Source: an uncultured Myxococcales bacterium (GTDB lineage: Bacteria; Myxococcota_A; UBA9042). Taken from it: a DNA stretch of 15,744 nt. The notes under the pieces are model-generated. The model made no database searches. It saw nothing but the letters and a program-made list of their open reading frames with translations, and was not told where the DNA came from. The DNA is taken from assembly GCA_937915965.1 (NCBI GenBank), contig CALGHC010000224.1, positions 1-15,744 of the forward strand, written 5' to 3'. Below, one piece after another: positions 6,348-14,359 of the stretch. Each line of letters opens with the position of its first letter. The stretch's first letter is position 1. A program made the translations under genes and the position numbers.

Positions 6348-9300
6348 TCACGTCACAGAGAAGTAGCGCGCCTTGGGGTGATGGACAACGAGCGCAGCGG
6401 TCGACTGTTCTGGGTGCCACTGCCACGTCTCTGACAGCGCGAGGCCGATCGCCGGCGTGTCGAGCAGGCGCTGCAGCTCGACCTGGGCGGCGAGATCGGG
6501 GCAGGCCGGGTAGCCGAAACTGAAGCGCGCGCCGCGGTAACGACCACGGATCAGGTCGGCCGGCAGCGCGCCGTCGTCGCCTCCGATGCCGAGGTCGATC
6601 CGCATGAGCCTGTGGGCGTACTCGGCAAGGGCCTCAGCGGTCTCGACGGCGAGGCCGTGCAGCTGAAAGTAGTCTCGGTAGCGACCCTCAGCGTAGAGCG
6701 CCTGGCAAACCCGCGTGGGCTCCTCGCCCAGCGTAACCGCTTGCAGGCCGACGACATCCTGGGGGCCGTCGTCGCCGAGCGGCGCGACGAAGTCGCTGAT
6801 GCACAGACGTTTGCGGGCTCGCTGGCGGGGTAGATCGAAGGAGGCGACCTCGTGGGCACCCCCTCCGAGCCCATCGTACAGCCGCAAGACATTGCCCTCG
6901 GCGGCAGCCGCAAACACGCCATAGCGCGCCCTGGGCGCAAAGCCGGACTGGGCGACCACCATCGCCTGGAGGCGCACCAGATCGGGACGCGCTTCAGTCT
7001 CGATGAGCTGATCGTACTCGGCGTTGGTCAGCCCTTTGCGGCGCAGTTGCCACTGACCCTTGAAGAGCGCGATCTCGTTGATGAGTGGCCAGAGCCGATC
7101 GAGCTCGGGCGCGATGTCCTGGACGACCCCGAGCGCGGCGGGGCGCGGCAGCGCTGCGCGATCGATCAGGTCGACCGCTTCAGACCGGCGATCGTCGCGC
7201 GGGCGAGGCTCGCCGTCGTCGTCGGGGGTCGCGTCAGCCTCAATGCGCGCGGCGGCAGCCGCACGCGCGGCCGGATCACCGTGGTAGGCCGCCGTCAACT
7301 CGATGGTTTCGCGGTTGCCGGTCACCTCATCGAGTATGCCAAGGCCGTCGAACGCATCCGCCGCGTAGTAGACCTCGCCGCGGTAGACCCGGCGCAGGTC
7401 CTCTTCAACGTAGCGGCGGGTCAACGCCGCGCCGCCCAGGACGACACGCGGCAGCAGCCCGCGGGCGCCGAACTCCTCGAGGATCTCCTTCATCACCACG
7501 GTCGATCGCACCAACAGGCCACTGAGACCGACGATATCGGGCTGATGCTCCTCCCAGGCGTGCAGGATCGGTTCGAATGGCACCTTGATGCCGAGGTCGA
7601 CGACCTCGTAGCCATTGTTGGAGAGCAGGATCGCGACGAGGTTCTTGCCGATGTCGTGCACATCGCCTTTCACCGTCGCCAGCACCACGCGGCCGCGGAC
7701 CGTCGATGCGCCATCACGATCCATGTGGGGCTCAAGCCAGGCGACCGCCGCCTTCATGACCTCGGCGGCCTGCAGGACGAAGGGCAGCTGCATCTTGCCG
7801 GAACCGAAGAGCTCCCCCACCTCGCGCATGCCGGCGAGCAGGAACTGATTGATGATCTCGGTGGCGGGATACGTGGCGAGTCCCCGCTCCAGCGCGGTCT
7901 CAAGGCCAACCCGGCGGCCTTCGACGATCCGTCGCACCAGCTCCTCTTCGATCGGCAGGTCGGCGGCCAGCTCGGCCGGCGCGGCCCGCACTCCCTCCAG
8001 CAGGGCCATCAAGGCCATCAGAGGGTCGTATCCTTCCCGGCGACGGTCGTCGATCAGGTCATTGCAGAGGGCCACGACTCGTGGGTCCAAGCTCGACAGT
8101 GGGCGGATCTTGCCGGCGTGGACGATCGCTGCAGACAGCCCCCGATCGACCGCGCGGGCAAGGAATACGCTGTTGAGCGCGTGGCGGGCAGCGGGACGCA
8201 GACCGAAGCTGATATTGGAGATCCCGAGCACTGTGCCGGCGCCCGGGCAGCTGCGACCGATCTCCTCGATGGCGTCGAGGGTCGCTACGCCGGCGTCGCG
8301 GAAGTCGGCGTCCCCCGAACCGAGGGTGAAGGTCAGCGTGTCGAAGAAGAGGTCCTCTGGTCGAAAACCCAGGCCGTCAACGACGCGCTCGTAGATACGC
8401 TTCGCGATCGCGATCTTGCGTTCGGTCGTCTTGGCCATCCCGGCCTCGTCGATCGTCAACGCGATGAGCAGCGCGCCGTGCTCGCGGGCGAGGGCGCAGA
8501 TCGCTTCGAGGCGCTCGCCACCGTCCTCGTAGTGGATGCTGTTGATGACAGCGCGGCCGGGGAAGAGCTCAAGAGCGGCGCGGACAACCGCCACCTCGGT
8601 GGAATCGATGACCAGCGGCAGCGGCACCTGGGTGGCGAAGCGGCTGACGCAAGCGATGGTGTCGGCCACCTCGTCGCGGCCGACGTAGGCGGTGCACAGG
8701 TCGACCAGATGGGCGCCCTCGGCCACCGCCTCGCGGCCGATCGCGACGCATCCGTCCCAGTCACCCGCAAGCAGAAGATCTCGGAATTGCTTGGATCCGT
8801 TGGCGTTGCTTCGTTCGCCAATGAGCAGCGGCGCAGGTTGCTGGCGCACGTCAACGGCGCTGTACAGCGAGGCCGCCTGGCCTGGTCGGCTGGGGGTTCG
8901 CAGCGCGGGTGTCAGGCGGCTGCAGCGCTCGACCATCGCGCGAATGTGGGCGGCTGTGGTCCCGCAGCAGCCGCCGATCAGGGCGACGCCGCGCTCGCTG
9001 ACAAAGCGGGCGTGCGCGTCGGCGAACTCGTCGGGGGTGAGCGGGTAGACGGCCTGGCCGCCGACGTTCTCGGGGAGACCAGCGTTGGGCAGTACGGCGA
9101 CATACAGGCGCGAACCCTGGCACAGCTCGCGCACGTGCGAGGCCATCTCAGCGGGGCCCGTGGCGCAGTTCAGGCCGACGATCGTCGCCTCGGGGTAGGA
9201 CTCGATGACCGCCAGCGCCGCGCTGATCTCCGAGCCGACGAGCAGCGTACCGATGGTCTCGACCGTAACGGTCACAGCGACCGGCAGCGAGCGTCCGGTC

Positions 9301-9866
9301 GCGGCAAAAGCCGCGCGGCTGGCGGCGAGGGCGCAGCGGATCTGCAGGAGGTCTTGGCAGGTCTCGATCTGGATGAGGTCCGCGCCGCCGTCGATCACAC
9401 CGCGCATGACCTCGACGTAGCCGGCCCGCATCTCGGCCCAACCGATCTGGCCCAATGTGGGCAAGCGCGTTCCGGGGCCGACGGAAGCCGCCACAAAGCG
9501 CGGCCTTGTCACCGTGCTGGCAGCGTCACAGGCCTCACGCGCGATCTCAGCGGCGCGCTTCGAGATCGCGTAGGCGTGGTCGGCAAGCTCGAACTCAGCG
9601 AGGACCCAGGGCATCGCCCCAAAGGTATTGGTCTCGACGATGTCGGCGCCCGCCTCCAGGTAGACGTCGTGGACACCGCGCACGACATCGGGACGGGTGT
9701 AGACGAGGATCTCGTTGCAGCCGTCGACCAGTCGACCGTCCGGCGCGATGAAGTCGGCGTCGCTCAGCCCGGCAAGCTGCAGCTGCGTACCCATCGCTCC
9801 GTCAAAGAACAGCGGGCGAGTGGCAGTGGCGAGCGATTCTCGCAGATCGGCGCGGGCGTGGTTCAT
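6348..9866 (-). CDS. metH: Cobalamin-dependent methionine synthase
   Basis: This 1172-residue enzyme transfers the methyl group of 5-methyltetrahydrofolate to homocysteine through cobalamin. All modules are present in the standard order. The homocysteine-binding barrel (about 14-315) has zinc ligands C234, C300 and C301 (GLNCATGP, GGCCGTT). The folate-binding barrel (about 345-610) starts LLIGERSNANGSK. The B12 cap domain is about 640-720. The cobalamin-binding Rossmann domain has D735-x-H737-x-x-G740 in DVHDIGKN (H737 is the lower cobalt ligand) and the VGLSGLL segment. A low-complexity Ala/Asp/Arg linker (about 865-900) precedes the reactivation domain, with RFSFGYPACPD (1114-1124) for S-adenosylmethionine. 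E. coli MetH has 1227 residues. The ATG at 9864-9866 matches the family N terminus (FFDGAMGTQLQ at 20-30) but lacks a clear Shine-Dalgarno. Reading on from the upstream TTG at 9969-9971 adds 35 implausible residues. The gene lies downstream of yaeQ. Confidence 0.96.
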   Translation of the reverse strand: MNHARADLRESLATATRPLFFDGAMGTQLQLAGLSDADFIAPDGRLVDGCNEILVYTRPDVVRGVHDVYLEAGADIVETNTFGAMPWVLAEFELADHAYAISKRAAEIAREACDAASTVTRPRFVAASVGPGTRLPTLGQIGWAEMRAGYVEVMRGVIDGGADLIQIETCQDLLQIRCALAASRAAFAATGRSLPVAVTVTVETIGTLLVGSEISAALAVIESYPEATIVGLNCATGPAEMASHVRELCQGSRLYVAVLPNAGLPENVGGQAVYPLTPDEFADAHARFVSERGVALIGGCCGTTAAHIRAMVERCSRLTPALRTPSRPGQAASLYSAVDVRQQPAPLLIGERSNANGSKQFRDLLLAGDWDGCVAIGREAVAEGAHLVDLCTAYVGRDEVADTIACVSRFATQVPLPLVIDSTEVAVVRAALELFPGRAVINSIHYEDGGERLEAICALAREHGALLIALTIDEAGMAKTTERKIAIAKRIYERVVDGLGFRPEDLFFDTLTFTLGSGDADFRDAGVATLDAIEEIGRSCPGAGTVLGISNISFGLRPAARHALNSVFLARAVDRGLSAAIVHAGKIRPLSSLDPRVVALCNDLIDDRRREGYDPLMALMALLEGVRAAPAELAADLPIEEELVRRIVEGRRVGLETALERGLATYPATEIINQFLLAGMREVGELFGSGKMQLPFVLQAAEVMKAAVAWLEPHMDRDGASTVRGRVVLATVKGDVHDIGKNLVAILLSNNGYEVVDLGIKVPFEPILHAWEEHQPDIVGLSGLLVRSTVVMKEILEEFGARGLLPRVVLGGAALTRRYVEEDLRRVYRGEVYYAADAFDGLGILDEVTGNRETIELTAAYHGDPAARAAAAARIEADATPDDDGEPRPRDDRRSEAVDLIDRAALPRPAALGVVQDIAPELDRLWPLINEIALFKGQWQLRRKGLTNAEYDQLIETEARPDLVRLQAMVVAQSGFAPRARYGVFAAAAEGNVLRLYDGLGGGAHEVASFDLPRQRARKRLCISDFVAPLGDDGPQDVVGLQAVTLGEEPTRVCQALYAEGRYRDYFQLHGLAVETAEALAEYAHRLMRIDLGIGGDDGALPADLIRGRYRGARFSFGYPACPDLAAQVELQRLLDTPAIGLALSETWQWHPEQSTAALVVHHPKARYFSVT

Positions 9867-9912
9867 CGGTGGGACTCGTGGTGGGCGCCAAGGACGCTGC
9901 CAGGCACAAGAG

Positions 9913-9956
9913 CGTGCGGGCGCGGCGGCGGGCTGCAGTCTGCCCGCATCCGCACG
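9913..9956 (-). promoter_or_regulatory. Nested two-stem RNA structure in the leader of metH
   Basis: Between yaeQ and metH, an outer 7-bp stem (9913-9919 with 9950-9956) encloses an inner 6-bp stem (GCGGGC 9928-9933 with GCCCGC 9942-9947) with an 8-nt loop and an asymmetric internal loop. It lies 47 bases before the metH ATG on the minus strand. No T tract follows. No cobalamin-riboswitch B12 box or SAH-riboswitch consensus was recognised. It may be a 3' hairpin of yaeQ or a regulatory leader of metH. Confidence 0.4.
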
Positions 9957-9988
9957 GTGGCTCAAGCGCAAGGGGTGGTTGGCGACGT

Positions 9989-10537
9989 CTAGCGCAGTCG
10001 CTGCAGGGCGCCCTCTACCATCTCGCCATCACAATCGAGCCACACACGGCCCTCAGTGATGGTCGCGCTCCAGGTCATCGAGCGGCTGCCGACGTCTTCA
10101 AGCCGAGCCATCATGGCGGCGTCGACGAGGTGAACCTCGAGCTGATGGAGGTTGCGGGGCTTGGCCTTGGCGATCTCGTCCATGCTCACCCGCGCCTCGT
10201 CTTCGTCGGAGAAGAAGCAGACAAAGCGTGCGTCCTTGTGACGGCCCAATGCCTTGGTCAAGCGCTTGATCGGCGGAGGGCCGCACTCGATCCACACCTG
10301 CATCTCGCCGGTCAGGGCACGAACGCATGCGTCGGGTTCACCGTTCTCGATCCAGCCGGGCGCGTCTTCGAGGTGGTCGTCGTAGAAGAAGACGTGGGCC
10401 AGAAAGCGCAGCAGGACGTGCTCGTCGGGCTCGTCGGGGTACTGAGCGAGGACGATCGCGCGCTCGGCGAAGATCTCCCGGTCGAGGTCGTTCAGCATCA
10501 GGTAGGTTCTGCAGCGGAACGGTCGACTGACTGCCAT
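9989..10537 (-). CDS. yaeQ: YaeQ family protein
   Basis: The protein has 182 residues, almost the same as E. coli YaeQ (181). Family-like landmarks in order are the N-terminal strand followed by DLDREIFAERAIVLAQYPDEPDEH (17-40), LLRFLAHVFFYDD (42-54), the conserved core LTGEMQVWIECGPPPIKRL (75-93), the NL-H-LEV strand (129-135), and the SMTWSATITEGRVWLDCDG end (153-171). YaeQ proteins have a variant restriction-endonuclease-like fold, but their molecular function is not established. The protein is cytoplasmic, with no signal or membrane segment. The ATG at 10535-10537 is chosen because the N terminus then aligns with the family and a GGGGGGAGG purine run precedes it. An ATG at 10574-10576 would add 13 residues. 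It stands between sdhB (215 bp upstream) and metH (122 bp downstream). Confidence 0.87.
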   Translation of the reverse strand: MAVSRPFRCRTYLMLNDLDREIFAERAIVLAQYPDEPDEHVLLRFLAHVFFYDDHLEDAPGWIENGEPDACVRALTGEMQVWIECGPPPIKRLTKALGRHKDARFVCFFSDEDEARVSMDEIAKAKPRNLHQLEVHLVDAAMMARLEDVGSRSMTWSATITEGRVWLDCDGEMVEGALQRLR

Positions 10538-10540
10538 GCC

Positions 10541-10549
10541 CCTCCCCCC
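10541..10549 (-). promoter_or_regulatory. Ribosome binding site supporting the shorter yaeQ start
   Basis: A GGGGGGAGG purine run on the minus strand ends three bases before the ATG at 10535-10537. The spacing from GGAGG is short, but the run also gives earlier G-rich registers. Confidence 0.5.
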
Positions 10550-10713
10550 GACCGATGGTACTGCCCCTGCCGTCATCTTGGCCCCTGGACCATTTCGGCC
10601 CGATCTCTGTGTAAAGCAAGATTAAGCCCGCCGCGGCGGCGCACTCTGGCAGCGCCCGGCCGCGGATTCAAGCCCGCGGATCGCAGCGATAGATCTTCCC
10701 CGCCCACTTCGGT

Positions 10714-10741
10714 CGCCAGCGCCGGTCCCGGCGAGCTGGCG
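10714..10741 (-). terminator. Strong bulged hairpin just after sdhB
   Basis: Starting 11 bases past the sdhB stop, CGCCAG/CTGGCG (6 bp) continues into CGCCGG/CCGGCG (6 bp) with a two-base bulge on one side and a very small loop. No T tract follows on the minus strand. It is a plausible Rho-assisted terminator or RNA-end stabiliser closing the mdh-sdhCAB unit. A second hairpin, CCGCGG/CCGCGG with an 8-nt loop, lies at 10660-10679. Confidence 0.45.
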
Positions 10742-10752
10742 CAGCGCACGCC

Positions 10753-11499
10753 CTACTCGCCCTTCATCAACGCCATCAGGTAGTCGCGGTTCATCTCGGC
10801 GATGACCCGCGCCGGGATCGCCTTGGGGCAGACCGCCTCGCACTCGTAGGTGTTCGTGCAGCTGCCGAAGCCCTCGGCGTCCATCTGCTGAACCATCGCG
10901 ATGACCCGCGTGTGGCGCTCGGCCTGGCCCTGCGGCAAGTGCGCGAGCTGGGCCACCTTGGCCGCGGTGAAGAGCGACGCCGACCCGTTCTTGCAGGCCG
11001 CCACGCAGGCGCCGCAGCCGATGCACGCCGCGAAGTCCATCGCCAGATCAGCTTCCAATTTGCTGATCGGCACCGCGTTGGCGTCGGCTGTGCCGCCCGT
11101 GCGCACGGACACGTAGCCGCCGGCCTGGATGATGCGGTCGAAGGCCGAACGATCGATGACGAGGTCCTTGATGACGCGAAAGGCGGTCGCCCGGAACGGC
11201 TCGATCGTGATCGTCGCGCCGTCGACGAATCGCCGCATGTGCACCTGGCAGGTGGTCGTCTCCTCGTCGGGGCCGTGCGGCACGCCATCGATCGTCAGCG
11301 AACAGGTGCCGCAGATGCCTTCGCGGCAGTCGTGATCGAACGCGACCGGCTCCTCGTTCTTCGCCTGAAGCTGCTCGTTGAGCAGATCGAGCATCTCGAG
11401 AAGGCTCATCTCCTCGCTGATGTCGTTGATCGAGTAGCTCTCCAGCCTTCCGGCCGTGTCGGGGCGCGACTGCCGCCAGACTCGCAGGGTCAGGTTCAT
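10753..11499 (-). CDS. sdhB: Succinate dehydrogenase/fumarate reductase iron-sulfur subunit
   Basis: This 248-residue protein passes electrons from the flavoprotein to the membrane cytochrome b through three clusters. All ligands are present. The N-terminal 2Fe-2S domain has C58, C63, C66 and C84 (CREGICGTC, then TTTC). The C-terminal domain has C159, C162, C165 and C224 for 4Fe-4S (CIGCGAC ... CP), and C169, C214 and C220 for 3Fe-4S. The CGAC and SCTNTYEC spacing fits the Geobacter/Bacteroides type of enzyme rather than the E. coli Sdh type. A GGAG lies eight bases before the ATG. It is the last gene of the sdhCAB set, 99 bp after sdhA. That gap is unusually long for coupled subunits and is filled by tandem repeats. 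The direction of the reaction in vivo (succinate oxidation or fumarate reduction) is not set by sequence. Confidence 0.95.
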   Translation of the reverse strand: MNLTLRVWRQSRPDTAGRLESYSINDISEEMSLLEMLDLLNEQLQAKNEEPVAFDHDCREGICGTCSLTIDGVPHGPDEETTTCQVHMRRFVDGATITIEPFRATAFRVIKDLVIDRSAFDRIIQAGGYVSVRTGGTADANAVPISKLEADLAMDFAACIGCGACVAACKNGSASLFTAAKVAQLAHLPQGQAERHTRVIAMVQQMDAEGFGSCTNTYECEAVCPKAIPARVIAEMNRDYLMALMKGE

Positions 11500-11517
11500 G
11501 GTTCGGACTCCGTCAGT

Positions 11518-11582
11518 CGTTCTCGCCGTTCGTTCTCAGCGATCGTTCTCGGCATTCGTTCTCAGCGATCGTTCTCAGCAGA
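11518..11582 (-). repeat. Five 13-bp tandem repeats between sdhA and sdhB
   Basis: Five contiguous 13-bp units each begin with CGTTCTC on the plus strand (GAGAACG on the transcribed strand), at 11518, 11531, 11544, 11557 and 11570. Units 2 and 4 are identical (CGTTCTCAGCGAT), while units 1 and 3 resemble each other, giving a 26-bp higher-order period. The array sits entirely within the 99-bp sdhA-sdhB gap and ends 18 bases before the sdhB ATG, just outside its ribosome binding site. Confidence 0.9.
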
Positions 11583-11598
11583 TCACTTGCTAGCTGGC

Positions 11599-13512
11599 TC
11601 ACTTGTAGCTGCGCTGGCTCAGCTTGACGTACTCGAAGTCGAGCGCCTCTTCGTGGCGAACCGGCGCCTCGCCCTCGCCCTTGTACTCCCACGCGGCGAC
11701 ATGGCTGAAGCCCTCGTCGTCGCGCAGTGCCTCGCCCTCGGGGGTCTGATGCTCCTCGCGGAAGTGGCCACCACAGCTCTCTTCGCGGGCGAGGGCGTCG
11801 TGACACATCAGCTCGGCGAACTCCATGAAGTCGGCCAGCCGCCCGGCGTGCTCGAGAGCGACGTTGAGGTTGTCGTGGCTGCCGACCACCTTGAGGTCCT
11901 GCCAGAACGCCTCGCGGATCTCGGCGATCTTGGCGATGGCCTCCTCAAGTCCGGCCTTGGTGCGTGACATACCGCACTTGTCCAGCATCACCGCGCCCAG
12001 CTCCATGTGCAGGTCGTTGGGGGTGCGGGTGCCGCCGATCGCCATGAGCTTGTCGATGCGCAACCTGGCCGCCTGTTCGGCCTCCGCAAACGCCGGATGT
12101 GAGGTGTCGACCTTGGCCGGATTGTGGGTCGCGAGGTAGTGGCCGATGGTGTACGGGATCACGAAATAGCCGTCGGCGAGGCCCTGCATCAGCGCGCTCG
12201 CGCCCAGCCGGTTGGCGCCATGGTCCGAGAAGTTGGCCTCGCCGATGACGTGCAGGCCCGGGATGGTGCTCATCAGGTTGTAGTCCACCCAGGTGCCGCC
12301 CATCGTATAGTGGGGCGCGGGGTAGATCCGCATCGGCACCTTGTACGGATCCTCGCCGGTGATCTTGTCGTACATCTGGAAGAGGTTGCCGTACTTGGCT
12401 TCGATAGTCCCCTTGCCGTCGCGCTGAATCGCGTCTCGGAAGTCGAGGAAGACGGCGCGGGACGTCGAACCGACACCGCGGCCCTCGTCGCAAGCGTACT
12501 TGGCGTTGCGGCTGGCGACGTCGCGCGGGACGAGGTTGCCAAAGCTGGGGTACTTGCGCTCCAGGAAGTAGTCGCGCTCGCCCTCGGGAATCTCGTTGGC
12601 GCCACGCTTCTCGCCAACCTCCTTGGGTACCCACACGCGGCCGTCGTTGCGCAACGACTCGCTCATCAGCGTGAGCTTGCTCTGGAAGTGCCCCGACTGT
12701 GGGATGCAGGTGGGGTGGATCTGGGTAAAGCAGGGGTTGGCGAAGGCGGCGCCGTGCTTCCACGCCCGGAAGGTGGCCGTGACGTTGCAGCCCTTGGCGT
12801 TGGTAGAGAGGTAGAAGACGTTGGAGTAGCCACCGGTCGCCAGGACCACCGCGTGCGCTGCGTGCGATGAGACGCGCCCGGTGGTCATGTCGCGCGTGAC
12901 GATGCCGCGCGCCTGACCGTCGACCAGCACGAGATCGAGCATCTCGGTGCGGGGGAACATCGTGACCTTGCCGGCGTGAATCTGTCGCGAGAGCGCCTGG
13001 TACGCGCCCAAGAGCAGCTGCTGGCCGGTCTGGCCGCGCGCGTAGAATGTGCGCGACACCTGCGCGCCACCGAACGAGCGGTTGGCCAAAAGGCCGCCGT
13101 ATTCGCGCGCGAACGGGACGCCTTGGGCGACACACTGGTCGATGATCTCGTTGCTGACCTGGGCGAGGCGGTAGACGTTCGACTCGCGCGAGCGGAAGTC
13201 ACCGCCCTTGACCGTGTCGTAGAAGAGGCGGAAGACCGAGTCGCCGTCGTTCTGGTAGTTCTTTGCGGCGTTGATGCCGCCCTGGGCGGCGATCGAGTGG
13301 GCCCGCCGGGGCGAATCCTGGATGCAGACGCAGGCGACGTTGTAGCCCAGCTCGCCAAAGCTGGCTGCGGCCGATGCGCCGGCGAGGCCCGAGCCGACAA
13401 CGATCAGATCGTACTTTCGTTTGTTGGCCGGGTTGACCAGCTTCATGTCGAAGCGATGTTGGTCCCAGCGCTTCTCGATCGGGCCAGATGGGACTTTGGA
13501 GTCGAGCTTCAT
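11599..13512 (-). CDS. sdhA: Succinate dehydrogenase/fumarate reductase flavoprotein subunit
   Basis: This 637-residue flavoprotein interconverts succinate and fumarate. The FAD-binding dinucleotide fold begins DLIVVGSGLAGASAA (35-49). The histidine expected to carry covalent FAD is H72 in AHSIAAQGG. Active-site residues visible are H266 in QIHPT, R330 in LVPRDVASR and H401 in HYTMGG. The substrate/FAD segment GEANFSDHGANRLGASAL spans 424-441. The C-terminal helical domain (about 475-590) and tail are complete. Length and motifs match the long form found with a single five-helix cytochrome b subunit (Geobacter and Bacteroides FrdA/SdhA). A GGGAGG lies five bases before the ATG. It is encoded between sdhC (84 bp upstream) and sdhB (99 bp downstream) in the order C-A-B. 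Confidence 0.96.
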   Translation of the reverse strand: MKLDSKVPSGPIEKRWDQHRFDMKLVNPANKRKYDLIVVGSGLAGASAAASFGELGYNVACVCIQDSPRRAHSIAAQGGINAAKNYQNDGDSVFRLFYDTVKGGDFRSRESNVYRLAQVSNEIIDQCVAQGVPFAREYGGLLANRSFGGAQVSRTFYARGQTGQQLLLGAYQALSRQIHAGKVTMFPRTEMLDLVLVDGQARGIVTRDMTTGRVSSHAAHAVVLATGGYSNVFYLSTNAKGCNVTATFRAWKHGAAFANPCFTQIHPTCIPQSGHFQSKLTLMSESLRNDGRVWVPKEVGEKRGANEIPEGERDYFLERKYPSFGNLVPRDVASRNAKYACDEGRGVGSTSRAVFLDFRDAIQRDGKGTIEAKYGNLFQMYDKITGEDPYKVPMRIYPAPHYTMGGTWVDYNLMSTIPGLHVIGEANFSDHGANRLGASALMQGLADGYFVIPYTIGHYLATHNPAKVDTSHPAFAEAEQAARLRIDKLMAIGGTRTPNDLHMELGAVMLDKCGMSRTKAGLEEAIAKIAEIREAFWQDLKVVGSHDNLNVALEHAGRLADFMEFAELMCHDALAREESCGGHFREEHQTPEGEALRDDEGFSHVAAWEYKGEGEAPVRHEEALDFEYVKLSQRSYK

Positions 13513-13596
13513 CGGGGCCTCCCCTCATCCGCGAGCCGTCGTGGCGTGACGGCCGGGTGGGTGTCGTCGTGAATTCTTCCAGCGGCATTGGCGCGC

Positions 13597-14307
13597 CTAC
13601 AGCCCCGCGAAGGGTCCGATCTTCAGCCAGATGGCCAGTGGCATTGCGCAGTTGCCAACAAGGATCAGGCCGCCCAGGGCCGGGCCGACGCGATCGATCC
13701 ACGGCTGGTACGCCGGAGTGCGCAAGCCGAGGGTCTGGAAGATGCTCGAGGCGGCGTGCCAGACGTGTAGACCTACGCATACGTTGGCGACGACGTACAA
13801 GACGGCGACCAGCGGCTGGCGGAAGCTCTGCGTGACCATCGCGTAGACGTCCCAAGCCTCTCCGCGCACCGCACCGGCCCCATGAACCACGCCCAGCGTG
13901 AAGTGGGCGAGGTGATAGGCGAGGAAAAAGAAGACCACGAGGCCGCTGATCATCATATAGCGCGACGTGGCGCTCGTCTTCAGCCAGCGTTTCTCGCTGT
14001 AGTCCTCGGTACGCGCGGCCCGGTTGGCCCTGGCGAGCGTGATCGCCGACCAGACGTGCGTGACGAACACGGCCAGCAAGAACAGCCTCACCAGCCAAAG
14101 CAGACCACCGAGGCTGTGCAGCATCGCGGCGTAGGCGTTGATCTTCTCCGGTGCGGCGAAGATCTGCAGGTTGCCGACCATGTGCCCCAGCAAGAACAGG
14201 ATCCAGACCGTCCCGGTGAGGGCCATGATCACTTTCAGACCAACCGTCGATGTGACGATCCGTCGCAGCCCGCGCGCGGGCGCGGCGGCTCCAACCGCAG
14301 TGCTCAT
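13597..14307 (-). CDS. sdhC: Succinate dehydrogenase/fumarate reductase cytochrome b subunit (diheme, five helices)
   Basis: This 236-residue membrane anchor exchanges electrons with quinone. Five hydrophobic helices are visible at about 24-45, 67-92, 117-141, 164-190 and 208-230. Histidines in or near helices 1-4 (H42 in GHMVGN, H84 in VTHVWS, H132/H135 in AYHLAH, H181/H184 in GLHVWH) can supply the four axial ligands of two b hemes. This makes a single subunit in place of separate SdhC and SdhD, and no sdhD is present. The last helix contains no acidic residue, unlike the E-pathway glutamate of Wolinella FrdC, so electrogenic coupling by that route is doubtful (by-eye alignment only). GGGGAG lies eight bases before the ATG. 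The gene lies 52 bp after mdh and 84 bp before sdhA. Confidence 0.92.
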   Translation of the reverse strand: MSTAVGAAAPARGLRRIVTSTVGLKVIMALTGTVWILFLLGHMVGNLQIFAAPEKINAYAAMLHSLGGLLWLVRLFLLAVFVTHVWSAITLARANRAARTEDYSEKRWLKTSATSRYMMISGLVVFFFLAYHLAHFTLGVVHGAGAVRGEAWDVYAMVTQSFRQPLVAVLYVVANVCVGLHVWHAASSIFQTLGLRTPAYQPWIDRVGPALGGLILVGNCAMPLAIWLKIGPFAGL

Positions 14308-14359
14308 CTGTATGACTCCCCAAGCAAGAGTTACTCGCGGGCGCCGCCCCGCCCTCGAT

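Noticed and set aside
9867..9988. Cobalamin or SAH riboswitch upstream of metH
   Set aside because: I searched by eye for the B12 box and the SAH-riboswitch conserved core and found neither. The 122-bp gap is also too short for a full cobalamin riboswitch.
6852..9992. 1046-residue open frame on the plus strand opposite metH
   Set aside because: It lies antisense to a complete MetH with all catalytic motifs. Its translation has no recognisable domain, and long antisense frames are expected in GC-rich DNA.
11518..11582. CRISPR array between sdhA and sdhB
   Set aside because: The 13-bp units are contiguous with no unique spacers of CRISPR length, and no cas genes are present. It is a simple tandem repeat.
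13199..14323. 374-residue minus-strand ORF spanning sdhC and the sdhA start
   Set aside because: It is a different frame over the clear sdhC and sdhA genes, which have ribosome binding sites, heme histidines and FAD motifs.
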